Translations under genes and position numbers: made by a program | Shown here: one piece after another, positions 23,383 to 33,279 of the stretch | How the letters are laid out: each line of letters starts with the position of its first letter | How positions within the stretch are numbered: the stretch's first letter is position 1 | NCBI GenBank assembly: GCA_947476695.1 | Contig: CANJRD010000010.1 | Coordinates: forward strand, 1-64,000 | Source: Rhodospirillaceae bacterium | Lineage (GTDB): Bacteria > Pseudomonadota > Alphaproteobacteria > Rhodospirillales > Rhodospirillaceae | Length of the DNA: 64,000 bases | Reading direction: 5' to 3' | Notes under the pieces: model-generated | What the model was told of the DNA's origin: nothing | Databases searched by the model: none | Seen by the model: the letters and a program-made list of their open reading frames with translations, nothing else

Positions 23383-25266
23383 CTACGCCGTAGCCATGGC
23401 ACGCCGGCGCCGCCGCAGGATGGCCAAAACAATCATGATGATGCCGAAGAGGATCGGCACGACGGCGATATTCACGACCTTGAACAGCGTCTCAACACGG
23501 TCGATGTCGTGACGCAGCGCAGCCTGCACGGCCCGCAGCTCGCCGCGCGTGCTCAAAATCTCGGCGCGATAATTTTCGATGGCGACGCGATCGGCCTCGC
23601 TGAGTTCAAGTTGCGCATTGCCGCCCTGACGGAGTTGGATGGCATTCGCCTTCTTCTGCAGTTCCGCCAAACGATTTTCGAGTTCCTGCTCCTTCGCGCG
23701 GAATTCCTGTTCCGCATCGCGGCGGATTGAATCGATCAGCGTGAAAGGGCGGCTCTGGGCGCCATGACCGCGCAGCGACGATAGGGCCGGCGCACCCGTC
23801 AGGTTTTCCAGCACATTGGTGACGAAGCCGCCGTTGTCGGCAATCGGCACGCCAACGCGTTGGCCCATGAATTGGCTTTCCTGGAGCCAGAAGCGGTCGG
23901 CCAGCATATCGCTATCGGCGACGAGGATGATCTGGATCGGCTGATTGGCTTCCTTGATCTGTTCGTCCACCTTCGCGCCGCCCGGCGGACCGTCGGGGAA
24001 GGCCGTCTTGGCCGGACCGGTCACGCGAGCGACGAAGACTTCGCGCTGGTCGCTCGGCTTGAAGTCGCGGAATAGCGCGACCACATCGGGAACGCCCTGC
24101 ACCTTCGCGGTTGGAATCCGCATCGAACGCGGTCCCGTCGATACCAGCGGCGTCACCGTCGTGGTTGCGCCTTCGACCTTCTCGATCGCGCCGGCGGTTC
24201 CAAAGTTGAGCTGCTTGAGATCGCCCGTGATGGCATCGTGGTCATCGAGATTGCCTTCGCTCAGCTGGAGCCACGCGACATAATCGCTGACGACCGGGCG
24301 GCCGTTAGCGTCGGCATTCACGCGCACGGAATGATCCAGATCACCGACAACCATGCCGTCGGCCAGATCGACGCCCCAGGATTTCATGAGTTTCTTGATG
24401 CCGGTGAGGTCGGGCGCGCCGGCTTCGGGATTGCCAGATTCCGGATTGGGATCGACAAAGGCGAACACTTTGCCACCGCGCATCACGAACTGATCGATCG
24501 CGTATTGCGTCGTGGGCGACAGGCTTGTCGGCTGGGCCAGGAAGAGTACGCCGATTTCCGCCGGAATCTCTTTCAGGTCGCCACCCAACTGGCGCACCTC
24601 GAATAGATCGGCCATCTGCTGCGCGATACCCCAGGGCGGCGTGGGTTGTTGTTCCGGCATGCCCATCTGCGCGCCGCCCGCGCTGCCTTCGAGGGGCAGC
24701 GAGGTGATTGCGCCGATCTTCACTTGGTTGGGCTTGGACAGGCTGTAGATCAGCTTCGTCAGATCGTATTCGACGAACTGCTCGCGCTCGAGATTGAAGA
24801 ACGGAATGACCTTCTGATCGTCCGTCGAATTCGTCGCCGCTAGTCCGAAGTAGCCCACCTCGCCCTCGCGGCCGAGGGGCACCGACTGCAGGCCAAAGCC
24901 GACCGCGCGGTCTTCCGTGTCGGAGAACGGCTGCGGGTCTTCGTAGTTGATCTTGAGTTTTCCGTTGGCGAGCTTGGAATACTGATCGAGCAATTCGCGC
25001 ACGCGGCGATACAGGGCCGCATGCCGCGGGCTGGCTTCACCCAGCGTTTGCGTGAAGTACAAGCGCACCGTGATCGGCTCTTCGATCGAAGCGAATACGG
25101 GTTTGATCTGATTGGAGACCGTGAACGCGCCGCCCTGGGTGGCATCGATGCGCCACGGGGCGAGCCAGATGTTACTGAGGACGTTCGCCGCCAGGAACAG
25201 CAAGGCCGCGATCACGGCCGCCAGAAGTGCCAAGCGCGGGGATTCGAAACGAGTGGGCATGATCAC
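23383..25266 (-). CDS. GldG-family ABC transport auxiliary membrane protein
   Basis: 627 aa: TM near residues 10-30 (LALLAAVIAALLFLAANVL), an extracytoplasmic GldG / ABC-type auxiliary domain (PITVRLYFTQTLG, GGKVFAFVDPNPE), a coiled coil around 530-590, and a C-terminal TM (VVNIAVVPILFGIIMIVLA). Homologs work with an ABC ATPase/permease of unknown cargo. It lies 7 bp after the permease gene. Confidence 0.85.
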   Translation of the reverse strand: MIMPTRFESPRLALLAAVIAALLFLAANVLSNIWLAPWRIDATQGGAFTVSNQIKPVFASIEEPITVRLYFTQTLGEASPRHAALYRRVRELLDQYSKLANGKLKINYEDPQPFSDTEDRAVGFGLQSVPLGREGEVGYFGLAATNSTDDQKVIPFFNLEREQFVEYDLTKLIYSLSKPNQVKIGAITSLPLEGSAGGAQMGMPEQQPTPPWGIAQQMADLFEVRQLGGDLKEIPAEIGVLFLAQPTSLSPTTQYAIDQFVMRGGKVFAFVDPNPESGNPEAGAPDLTGIKKLMKSWGVDLADGMVVGDLDHSVRVNADANGRPVVSDYVAWLQLSEGNLDDHDAITGDLKQLNFGTAGAIEKVEGATTTVTPLVSTGPRSMRIPTAKVQGVPDVVALFRDFKPSDQREVFVARVTGPAKTAFPDGPPGGAKVDEQIKEANQPIQIILVADSDMLADRFWLQESQFMGQRVGVPIADNGGFVTNVLENLTGAPALSSLRGHGAQSRPFTLIDSIRRDAEQEFRAKEQELENRLAELQKKANAIQLRQGGNAQLELSEADRVAIENYRAEILSTRGELRAVQAALRHDIDRVETLFKVVNIAVVPILFGIIMIVLAILRRRRRAMATA

Positions 25267-25273
25267 GCTCCCC

Positions 25274-26008
25274 CTACGCCGCTTTCCGGGCGTCGACGGC
25301 CATCACCGTCGCAAACAGCCAGAACGCCATCAGCGACAGGAAAAAGACCAAATCACGCAGCTCGATCACGCCGCGGCTCAAGGCCTCAAATCGCGTCAGG
25401 AAGCTCATCGACGCGATCACGTCGATCAGGGCGAGCGGTGCCCAGGGCCGGAAGAAGTTTAGCACCAGATCAAGGCCGCTCAGCGTGAACAGGAAGCACA
25501 CCACCGCGCCGGCAATAAAGGCGATGATCTGGTTACGCGTCAGCGCCGACATGCAGATGCCGATGGACAGGAACGCGCCGGCCATCAGGAAGGCCCCAAC
25601 GTAGCCGATCAAGATCACACCGTTGTCGGGCGAGCCCAGAACATTGACGGTCAGCCAAAGCGGGAATGTCATCGCCAACGCAATACCGCAGAACAACCAG
25701 GCGGCCAGGAACTTGCCCAGGACGGCGTCCGTGGTGGTGATCGGCAGAGTCAGCAGCTGCTCGATGGTGCCGGATTTACGCTCCTCGGCCCACAGGCGCA
25801 TCGCCACGGCCGGCACAAGCATCAGGTACAGCCAGGGCAGATACTGGAAGAAAGTGTCCAGGCTGGCCTGGTTACGGTCAAAGAAATGGCCAATGTAGAA
25901 TGTGAATGCGCCGGTCAACGCCACAAAGATGGCGATGAAGACAAAGGCCAACGGCGTCGTGAAATAGGCCGTAAGCTCTCTGCGGGCGATGATGCGGATC
26001 TGGCTCAT
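25274..26008 (-). CDS. ABC-2 type permease (GldF-like)
   Basis: 244 aa with six hydrophobic segments. It opens ISQIRIIARRELTAYF-like (MSQIRIIARRELTAYF), typical of ABC-2 permeases, and contains LWAEERKSGTIEQLL, the conserved cytoplasmic motif. It partners the ATPase gene 25 bp upstream. Confidence 0.88.
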   Translation of the reverse strand: MSQIRIIARRELTAYFTTPLAFVFIAIFVALTGAFTFYIGHFFDRNQASLDTFFQYLPWLYLMLVPAVAMRLWAEERKSGTIEQLLTLPITTTDAVLGKFLAAWLFCGIALAMTFPLWLTVNVLGSPDNGVILIGYVGAFLMAGAFLSIGICMSALTRNQIIAFIAGAVVCFLFTLSGLDLVLNFFRPWAPLALIDVIASMSFLTRFEALSRGVIELRDLVFFLSLMAFWLFATVMAVDARKAA

Positions 26009-26033
26009 GTCTTGCCGTTCTTGAGCTGTTGCG

Positions 26034-27002
26034 TCAGGCGGCGTGGATGGCGGCGTTGGCGCTGCCGGTCGTAATCAGGCGGAAAGCATCATCGAGCGTG
26101 CCGCCGTCGAGGTAGATTTCGCTGGCCGGGATGGCATTGAAGCGTACGGCCTTGTTGACCTCGTCGAGCAGGACCACTCCGTTACGCGGCGTCAGCCGCA
26201 GCCGCGTGCGGTCTTCCGGGAGCGGGGTTTCGAACACCGCCGCGACGCTCGGCAACTGGCGCAGCACCGTTGCCGCGGTCGCGGCGGCCAAAGTTGGCAG
26301 CACAACGCTGACGGCGTGATACTCCGGCAAACGCCGCAGCAGGTCGTTCGCCGTTCCATCCGCCAGCACACGGCCCTGGCCGATGATGACGGTACGGGTG
26401 CAGATAGCCTCCACCTCCTCCAGGACGTGAGTGGAAATGATGATGGCTTTCTCGGCCGCCATCTCGCCGATGAGGTTGCGCACCTGATACTTTTGGTTCG
26501 GATCGAGGCCGTCGGTCGGCTCGTCCAGGATCAGCACCGGCGGATCGTGGATCAGGGCCTGGGCCATCCCGACCCGGCGCTTGTAACCCTTAGAGAGCAC
26601 CTCGATCGGCCGCTCGAGGACGCTGCCGAGGTCAAGGCGGTCGCTCAGGATGGCGATCCGCCGGGGGATCTCGCTCTTGGCGATACCCCTGACCGAGGCG
26701 ATGAACGTCAGGAAGGAGGCGACTGTCATATCGTCGTAAGACGGCGAGCCTTCCGGCATATAGCCGATGCTGCGCTTGACCGCGATCGGGTCGGTCACAA
26801 CGTCGTTGTCACAAACCCGCGCTGTTCCCGAGGTCGGCGACAGGAACCCGGAGATCATGCGCATGGTGGTGGTCTTACCGGCGCCGTTCGGTCCCAAGAA
26901 GCCCAGCACCTCACCCTTGCGCACGGAAAGTGACACTTCGTTGACGGCGCAAAAGTCGCCGAACGATTTCGACAAGCGATCGACTTCGACCATCACTGAC
27001 AT
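26034..27002 (-). CDS. ABC transporter ATP-binding protein (GldA-like)
   Basis: 322 aa. Walker A GPNGAGKTT (37-45), signature LSKGYKRRVGMAQAL, Walker B VLILDEPTDGLDP, and a switch His in STHVLEEV. The C-terminal ~90 residues form the accessory domain seen in GldA/CcmA-like ATPases. First gene of the Gld-type cluster: ATPase, permease, GldG, DUF4340. Confidence 0.9.
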   Translation of the reverse strand: MSVMVEVDRLSKSFGDFCAVNEVSLSVRKGEVLGFLGPNGAGKTTTMRMISGFLSPTSGTARVCDNDVVTDPIAVKRSIGYMPEGSPSYDDMTVASFLTFIASVRGIAKSEIPRRIAILSDRLDLGSVLERPIEVLSKGYKRRVGMAQALIHDPPVLILDEPTDGLDPNQKYQVRNLIGEMAAEKAIIISTHVLEEVEAICTRTVIIGQGRVLADGTANDLLRRLPEYHAVSVVLPTLAAATAATVLRQLPSVAAVFETPLPEDRTRLRLTPRNGVVLLDEVNKAVRFNAIPASEIYLDGGTLDDAFRLITTGSANAAIHAA

Positions 27003-27164
27003 GCGGCATCACCCCTGGTTCCGGTCCCGCCACCGGCGCGCCGGACGTTACGGGGGACTGAGCCCGCAGGCAAGCCCCGCCCAAGCACCGTAAGGGCTCG
27101 AAACCATAGGTAAATCAGATAACTGCGGGCTTTTTCTGAGACGCTGCCTGACGTGACGAATTTT

Positions 27165-28709
27165 TCATCCCGGGCCATCCGGGCTTGGCTCACCCAGACC
27201 CATGTCCTCCGCATCCGGCATGACACGGCTGCGGCGGTCGAGTTCGGGCTGGTCGGCGATCGTCGCGATCAGTTCGGCGGTGAGTATCTCAAGCCGTTCC
27301 GCGATGGCGACCGCTTCGGTCTTAAGGCCCGCGGGTGCCGTCGGCGACGCCACGTAGTCACGGATGGCGGCCACCTGCTCGCTCATCTGTTGAATGGAAT
27401 CCGACACGTGCCGCGAACGCGGCGTGTAAAGCTCATGAAGCCTTGAGGTTGAACTGCCGAGGATCGCCAAATAGCGAACCACGTCCGGATGTGCCGCGGC
27501 CAGGCGCTTGCGAAGGTCGTCCCGCGCAAAGACCAAGGTCACCGTCGGTTCCGCCGCGATGGCGGTCAGGCGATGGCTTTCGAACTCCGCTCCCTCGCCC
27601 AACGCCTCGCCCTTGCGGACCCGCGCGACAGGCACCTGCTGCCCCTGACGGCGTCGGTAAAGGGCGACGCTCCCGGCTGCGATAATGTGATGAAGCGTGA
27701 AAGCCTCATCCTGCCGGACCAGCACGGCGCCCTTCGCATACTCCCGGATATCGGCACCGCTGCATGTCACCTGTTCGGCGGATGACCCCGGCAAGTAAAT
27801 GCCAAGCGGCGCTGCGAACGCCAGCCGTGCGCGACTCAAATAGGTTGCAGCACCGGCCGCTAACGCCTCGGCCTGAGCGGTCCAAGGCACGTTTGCGCGC
27901 AGACAGGGCACCGCCGTACGGCAGATCTTGGCCAGCACTTCGGGACTCTCGGCTGGCGTACTGTCTGCCAACATCTGCGCCAGAATGCGGCACAAAAGGG
28001 CATCGACCGGTTCGCCCAGAAGCCTGGCGCTGGCTGTAGCGTCCGCCAGCAGATCCGCGACAGCCTCCTGGATGATCAGGGCCTTCTCGGGATGCTCAGC
28101 CGCGATGCGGCACAGAAAGCCCAGCCGGTAGCCATGGGCGTCCAAGCGCGCCTGGAGCAGTTCACGCACCGCTGCCGTCCGGGGCGCGAAGCCGCCTGCA
28201 CCAGAGCCTTTTTCGAGAACGGGATGGGGCGCCACGAACCGGCCAATCGCCGCGCCGCGATCGCGCGCGCGACGATCTGGCCCGACGTAGTCGCTTGTCA
28301 CCACGAAGCTGGGCCGTTGCACAATCAGCCGGCGCAGGCGTTGAACGAATTGCTGGTCGTTGAACGGACGCGAAAAGACGTCGTCGGCCCCGGCGCCGAT
28401 TGCGTCCTGGGCATCAGCCCGCCGTCCCTGACCGACGATACAGGCGATGATCGCAAAGGGATTTGCGGCAAGGCGGTTGTGGCGCAGATCGCGCAGGAAA
28501 GACCACGGCGCGAGGTCAATATTGTCGCCCAGGATGACGATATCCGCCACCGCAGTGTCGTCGAGAAAGGCGCTCCTCGTCCCGTGGGCCCGGATGTTCC
28601 GCAGCCCCAGGCGTTCCAACGCCGCGACGATACCCGCGCGGCAATCTGCATCGCCCTCGCCGACCGTTACCGTGACGTGATCTAGGTTTTGCAGACCAAA
28701 GTCGGTCAT
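27165..28709 (-). CDS. Receiver-like plus cyclic-nucleotide-binding domain regulator
   Basis: 514 aa, cytoplasmic. Residues 8-135 resemble a response-regulator receiver (VTVGEGDADCRAGIVAALE, IVILGDNIDLAPW, GADDVFSRPF). The acidic pocket and phosphoacceptor Asp look altered (GDN in place of the usual D-motif). A YVGPDRRARDR linker follows, then helices, and a cNMP-binding (CRP-like) domain near 325-440 (GAVLVRQDEAFTLHHIIAAG, GEALGEGAEF). No DNA-binding domain is visible. It may integrate two signals without a classical output. Confidence 0.65.
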   Translation of the reverse strand: MTDFGLQNLDHVTVTVGEGDADCRAGIVAALERLGLRNIRAHGTRSAFLDDTAVADIVILGDNIDLAPWSFLRDLRHNRLAANPFAIIACIVGQGRRADAQDAIGAGADDVFSRPFNDQQFVQRLRRLIVQRPSFVVTSDYVGPDRRARDRGAAIGRFVAPHPVLEKGSGAGGFAPRTAAVRELLQARLDAHGYRLGFLCRIAAEHPEKALIIQEAVADLLADATASARLLGEPVDALLCRILAQMLADSTPAESPEVLAKICRTAVPCLRANVPWTAQAEALAAGAATYLSRARLAFAAPLGIYLPGSSAEQVTCSGADIREYAKGAVLVRQDEAFTLHHIIAAGSVALYRRRQGQQVPVARVRKGEALGEGAEFESHRLTAIAAEPTVTLVFARDDLRKRLAAAHPDVVRYLAILGSSTSRLHELYTPRSRHVSDSIQQMSEQVAAIRDYVASPTAPAGLKTEAVAIAERLEILTAELIATIADQPELDRRSRVMPDAEDMGLGEPSPDGPG

Positions 28710-28838
28710 CGCCGGATCGACCTATCTTTCCGCAGCGACATAGGCGTGATCGAAGCGTTCTTTTCAAGTAGTTCTTGACCCAACCGCGTTGAGGTTGTGT
28801 CCTTCGCCCCACACCAGCATCGCCTGAGACTTTCAAAA

Positions 28839-29879
28839 ATGACAGATGGTTCGTTGAGTCGTCGCGCCTTAGTGATGGGTTCGGCCGCCCTAACCGCGAC
28901 GGCATTCAACCCGCCGGCGTTCGCCGCCGACCGCCGTAACGGCGCTCGCGAGAGAACCATCTATACGCATTACCGCGACATGGGGCCCTTCCCCGTGAAG
29001 GTCGCGAACCCGCTGTCCTTCCGCATTCAGGAGCAGTCCAAGGACCTTCTGGTGCGCGTGACCTATCCCGATCCCTCGGCCCCATCGCGCGGCGAGACTT
29101 TCCCAGCCATTCTGTTCTCTCACGGCGGGGGCGCATCCAAGGATCTATACGTGCGCCTTGCCGATCATTGGGCGCCGCATGGCTATGTCGTCATCCTGCC
29201 GACGCATTTCGATTCCGCTTCGCTGAACTACAAGATTGGCTCGCAGGACCCCTTCAAGTACGTCTCAGGCCGGATCGGTGATCTCAAATTCCTTCTCGAC
29301 CATCTGGGTGAGGTCGCCGAACAGACCCCGGCCCTGACGGGCCGCCTCGATGCGGCACGCATCGCGGTGGGTGGACATAGCGTGGGCGTGTTGGCGGCGC
29401 TGGCGTTGGCGGGTCTGCGCCTCAAAGACGCGCGCGGGCGCGCGGTCGACTTCACCGACAAACGCGTGCGCGCCATCGTCTCGATCAACGGCATCGGCCC
29501 GCTGCCTATGGCCGGCGACGACTGGTCGGCGGTGAAGCTGCCGGTATTCGCAGCCGGCGGCACGAACGACCCCGGCACGGCGACGGGCGGCGGCCTCGCC
29601 TCTTGGCGCTGGCGCCTCAGCCCCTACCTTCTAACGACGGGACCGGATCGCTATGCGGTTTCGATCGCCGGCGGCGATCACGACTTCGGCGGATTGATCG
29701 CGCATGACGGTGAGACATCGAAAGGAGATGCCGACGGCCTGGTCGCCGTCAGCGCCTTGAGCACGGCATTCCTCGACAAGGAGCTGTCGAACAACAGCGA
29801 TGCGCGACATCTGCTCCAGGAAGGCGATATCGCCGCGCTAACGCAGCAACATGCCTTCCTGGAAAGCCAGATCGGCTAG
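28839..29879 (+). CDS. Exported alpha/beta hydrolase (dienelactone/PAF-hydrolase-like)
   Basis: 346 aa from ATG 28839. Tat-type signal SRRALVMGSAALTATAF at residues 6-22 and cleavage near PPAFAA. Oxyanion HGGG (LFSHGGGASKD), nucleophile elbow GHSVG near 180, Asp in GGTNDPG and His in GGDHDFGG. Periplasmic esterase/lipase-like; substrate unknown. An in-frame upstream ATG at 28797 would bury the signal. Convergent with the next gene, overlapping 4 bp. Confidence 0.8.
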   Translation: MTDGSLSRRALVMGSAALTATAFNPPAFAADRRNGARERTIYTHYRDMGPFPVKVANPLSFRIQEQSKDLLVRVTYPDPSAPSRGETFPAILFSHGGGASKDLYVRLADHWAPHGYVVILPTHFDSASLNYKIGSQDPFKYVSGRIGDLKFLLDHLGEVAEQTPALTGRLDAARIAVGGHSVGVLAALALAGLRLKDARGRAVDFTDKRVRAIVSINGIGPLPMAGDDWSAVKLPVFAAGGTNDPGTATGGGLASWRWRLSPYLLTTGPDRYAVSIAGGDHDFGGLIAHDGETSKGDADGLVAVSALSTAFLDKELSNNSDARHLLQEGDIAALTQQHAFLESQIG

Positions 29880-30625
29880 AACTCTTCCAGCAAACGGCCC
29901 ATGCCATAAAGCTTATCAGTGATGCCGTTGGCGCGTAGCGCGTGCCAATAGGTCGCGGTGTTGATCGCGATCACCGGCTTTTCGAGATACATTTCGGCAG
30001 CGGCGGCCAGATGCACCATGCTGAGATTGGTGCCGACCTGCACGATCGCGTCGACGTCCGGGCCGTCGAGCTGCTTGATCGTCTCGCGGCAGCGCTCGGT
30101 CGTGATCTCGGCGATGGCGGTCCAGCTCGGCGCCTGCAACGGTACGTCGCGCACGATCTCGAAGCCCTCGTCCTTGAAGTACTGGGCGACTTGCGCGTTC
30201 GCGACCGGATAATACGGCGACAGGAATGAGATGCGCTTGATGCCGCCCAGCGCCTTCATCGCCGCAGTGCAGGACAACGAGCCGCAGCTCAGCCCCACGC
30301 CCGACAACGTCTGGACCTCGTCCTGGAATTTGAGTGCGCCCTTCTTGCCGCCGTAGAACGTCACGGCAGACATGCCCATCACGAGATAGTTCGGCGAACA
30401 GGTCATGACGCTCTTCACGGCGTCCATGGTGTTCGCAGCGATGGTGTCGGTGGCGGCCAGGAACGACTCATTGCTGATCGCGTTGGCGTTCGGCGTGTAG
30501 ATGCGGCTGTAGTGATTGGTCACGCCCGGCGGACGCATCATCTCGAAGTCCGGCTGGACGATGGTGTTGGTCGAGGGGCCGATGACGCCGAATTTCTTCC
30601 GCCACCCTTGGACGTCTTTGTTCAT
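29876..30625 (-). CDS. Asp/Glu racemase superfamily, arylmalonate-decarboxylase-like, catalytic Cys missing
   Basis: 249 aa starting at MNKDVQGWRKKFG, with GGAG 7 nt upstream; the MERS extension has no ribosome site. KFGVIGPSTNTIVQPD at the N-terminus and LVMGMSAVTFYGGKKGA resemble arylmalonate decarboxylase and maleate isomerase. In AMDase the dioxyanion loop reads MGTSLSFYRG, as here. The second catalytic position, a Cys in all three enzyme types as I recall them, appears as VGTNLSM in IVQVGTNLSMVHLA. Activity therefore uncertain. Confidence 0.65.
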   Translation of the reverse strand: MNKDVQGWRKKFGVIGPSTNTIVQPDFEMMRPPGVTNHYSRIYTPNANAISNESFLAATDTIAANTMDAVKSVMTCSPNYLVMGMSAVTFYGGKKGALKFQDEVQTLSGVGLSCGSLSCTAAMKALGGIKRISFLSPYYPVANAQVAQYFKDEGFEIVRDVPLQAPSWTAIAEITTERCRETIKQLDGPDVDAIVQVGTNLSMVHLAAAAEMYLEKPVIAINTATYWHALRANGITDKLYGMGRLLEEF

Positions 30626-30689
30626 GGAGCGCTCCATCGTGAAAGATATTCACGGAATGGAGCTTAATGCGAACGTCGTCAAGCGAAGC

Positions 30690-31604
30690 TCACATCCTGT
30701 CCGGAATGTGGTCCTTTGATGCGCGCGCGTTCGTGAGCAAATAGTCTGCGCGGCGGGCCGAAATCCCGCTGCGCTGAGCGGTCCTGGCCGAGGCGAGCGC
30801 AGCTAAAAACGAGTCGCGCCAGGAGTCGATGCTGTCGCGCACAACGTTTTCCCGCAATGCCTCCCAGCGTTCGCGCCGCTCCGGCAACGGCATATTCAAA
30901 GCACGCCGCAACGCATCGACCATGCTGTCACCGTCGTACGGATTGACGATCAAAGCCTCTTTCAGCTGCGCAGCAGCCCCTGCAAAGCGCGACAAGATCA
31001 GGACGCCGGGATCTTCCGGGTTCTGTGCCGCGACGTATTCCTTCGCGACGAGGTTCATCCCGTCGCGAAGCGGCGTCACCAGCCCTACCGCAGCGGCACG
31101 ATACAGACCGGCCAGCGTTCCGTGCGCATACGTTTGATTGACGTAGCGTAACGGCACCCAGTCATAGTCCGCGAATCGCCCGTTGATCTCCCCCGCCATC
31201 CGTTCCAGCCGCTGACGCATCGTCTTGTATTCCGCGACTTCGCCGCGTGAGGGCGATGCGATCTGCAACAATGAGACCTTCGCGCGGTGCTCGGGATGCT
31301 GCTCGAGGAATCGACCGTAGGCATTGAAACGTCTGTCGATGCCTTTCGAGTAGTCGAGACGGTCCACGCCGAGGATAAGGCGGCGTCCGGACAAGCTTTC
31401 GATCAATCGTGCGGCATGACGACGCGCCTCGCCGGCGACCGCAGCCTTTGCCATCGCGCCGAAGTCGATGCCGATGGGAAAGACCGCCGCATGCATCGTG
31501 CGACCTTCCAATGTGACGCGCCCGCCGTCGTCAGTCGTGCCGCCGGCCTCATGAACGACATAATTCAGGAACGTGCGCAGATCCTGCGGTGTCTGAAATC
31601 CCAC
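30690..31604 (-). pseudogene. otsA: otsA, trehalose-6-phosphate synthase, N-terminal half missing
   Basis: The ORF covers only the C-terminal ~300 residues of a ~470-aa enzyme: GFQTPQDLRTFLNYV, VFPIGIDFG, LGVDRLDYSKGIDRRF, then LVTPLRDGMNLVAKEYVAAQ. The missing part carries most of the glucose-6-phosphate-binding N-terminal domain. It opens with GTG, and an in-frame TAG lies nine codons earlier. No OtsA-like sequence is present upstream, where the SH3 gene starts 200 bp away. Almost certainly a deletion remnant. Confidence 0.8.
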
Positions 31605-31805
31605 GCACGTACATGCGTGTCGGAGCTACGCAACGTTACACGCGGAACCGCGCGATTTATCAGGACAAATCGCCCGGGCTATCAGGCGCGTTACACCGTA
31701 CTTATAGAACCGGATGTCCGTCATGACAGCAATTTAAAGGCGGTGCAGCGCTGACGTCGATGTCGTTGCGATGACGAGCAGTGACCGCCGAAGGTATCAG
31801 CGCAC

Positions 31806-32111
31806 TTACTTGCGCTTCTTCGTGGATATCTCGAAGGCGTTACCCGAGATCCAGCCACGGAGTTTGCCGGAACCGATCAGGCACCAATTACGTCCGGAAT
31901 CGCAACTGTCGATCTCGACGGTATCGCCGCGCTTGACGCGGCCAAGGATCGGGTAGGGCCCGGGTCCGGCGTAAACGTCCGTGGCCGAGAGAACACTGCC
32001 CTTGGTGTCCGGTCCCGCCTTGGCATGCTCTGCGGCCTGCGACAATGCAGGCATAAGCAACGCGATAGCTGCGGTAAGAATCGGAATTCCGATGTGTCGA
32101 ACGAAGATCAT
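31806..32111 (-). CDS. Exported bacterial SH3-domain protein
   Basis: 101 aa from MIFVRHIGI: a signal peptide (IPILTAAIALLMPALSQA) and then an SH3b-like domain (ATDVYAGPGPYPILGRVKRGD, cut here at D; ending RGWISGNAFEI). Two Cys (DSCDSGRNWC) may form a disulfide. Such proteins bind cell-wall or protein ligands in the periplasm. The ORF is open 20 codons upstream without support. Confidence 0.7.
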   Translation of the reverse strand: MIFVRHIGIPILTAAIALLMPALSQAAEHAKAGPDTKGSVLSATDVYAGPGPYPILGRVKRGDTVEIDSCDSGRNWCLIGSGKLRGWISGNAFEISTKKRK

Positions 32112-32234
32112 GAGGCGCGCGGATATAACGAGTTCCGCAACGGTGTACCATTCACCGATGCCCGTAAACATTCACCCGCACGCGCCGAAGTTTGAAATCA
32201 AAACTTCGGGTGTGCCGGCGATTTTTATCGAGAA

Positions 32235-33173
32235 CTACTGGTTGCCGTAATTGATCGGGCAGACGGTGCTCATGTTGACGTACGTCTTGAGCGACTCGTT
32301 GTAGATGTACTGCCCGAGGACCAGCGGCGGTAAACCGGGCGACGCGATGTTCGGTGTCCGGGCGATGATGTTCGCGTGCAGTTCCGTGCTGAACGGCGAC
32401 CAGCCCACTTCATTCTGCAGGGTGGTGAAAGGAATGGCGTAGGTCGTGTTTGCCAGGGCCGACATGCTGTAGGTGCCCTTCAGATCGCCCGTCGCAGCCT
32501 CGTACACATCCATCGCCACCAACACCGGCTGGTTCGAGTAGTTGTGCACCGTCACATAAGACGGGAAACTCGCCAGCTGGGTCGTGTGGACGTTGAAGAC
32601 CGCGCTGTTCAGGTAGCGATAATTGCGAGATGTGCTGTTGAGATAATTGCACACGCTCATGTTTTCGAAGAAGTTGCTCGTGGCGTTGTAGATCACGTGC
32701 TGATAGGCCGCAGTCGAGGCCGAGTTACGGATATACAACGTCACGGCTTCATTGGTCTTGTTCGTGGTCGCGTTCACGCCGGCCTGAGTCAGGATCGTGG
32801 CGATCGGAAGCTGCGGTGAGGCATGCGGCTGTGGCGCCACCACGGTCGAGCCGTACAACGTACCGGTCACCGCCCCAACGGCGTAAACCAGGTTCGTACC
32901 GATGCTATTTTCATAGTTCGGGAACCGCAGGAAGCTGTTGTTGCCATCCGCGCCCGTGAACAGGGGCGTCACGACGGTGTACGTGCTGCCGTCGACGGCC
33001 TGCGACTTTTCGATTTCCGCCCCGCTCGCTGCCGGCAAGGCCGCCGGGCCGCGGGAGATGATGAACTTTTCGGGGATGAATTGTGTGTTGGCCACATCTG
33101 ACGCCGCGAGCGCCATCGGCGACGCGACGGAAAGCCAAAGTGAGAGCGATCCGAAAATACGGACGGCGTTCAT
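32235..33173 (-). CDS. Secreted hypothetical protein, Asn/Thr/Ser-rich
   Basis: 312 aa from MNAVRIFGSLSLW with signal peptide (LWLSVASPMALAA). A GGGGG stretch precedes the ATG. The mature chain is rich in Asn, Thr, Ser and Tyr (NYENSIGTNLVYAVGAV, NSTSRNYRYLNSAVF), suggests beta structure, and has two Cys (VCNYLN, VCPINYG). No domain recognised; likely surface or periplasmic. Codon composition is somewhat less GC-rich than neighbours. Confidence 0.6.
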   Translation of the reverse strand: MNAVRIFGSLSLWLSVASPMALAASDVANTQFIPEKFIISRGPAALPAASGAEIEKSQAVDGSTYTVVTPLFTGADGNNSFLRFPNYENSIGTNLVYAVGAVTGTLYGSTVVAPQPHASPQLPIATILTQAGVNATTNKTNEAVTLYIRNSASTAAYQHVIYNATSNFFENMSVCNYLNSTSRNYRYLNSAVFNVHTTQLASFPSYVTVHNYSNQPVLVAMDVYEAATGDLKGTYSMSALANTTYAIPFTTLQNEVGWSPFSTELHANIIARTPNIASPGLPPLVLGQYIYNESLKTYVNMSTVCPINYGNQ

Positions 33174-33279
33174 GCAAAAACCCCCATTGCCCAGACCCGA
33201 AACCGGTACAGCTGGGCCCATACCTAATGGTTAAAATCGCACAGGGGGGGTTAAAATACAATCAATGTGCGAAAGGCGT

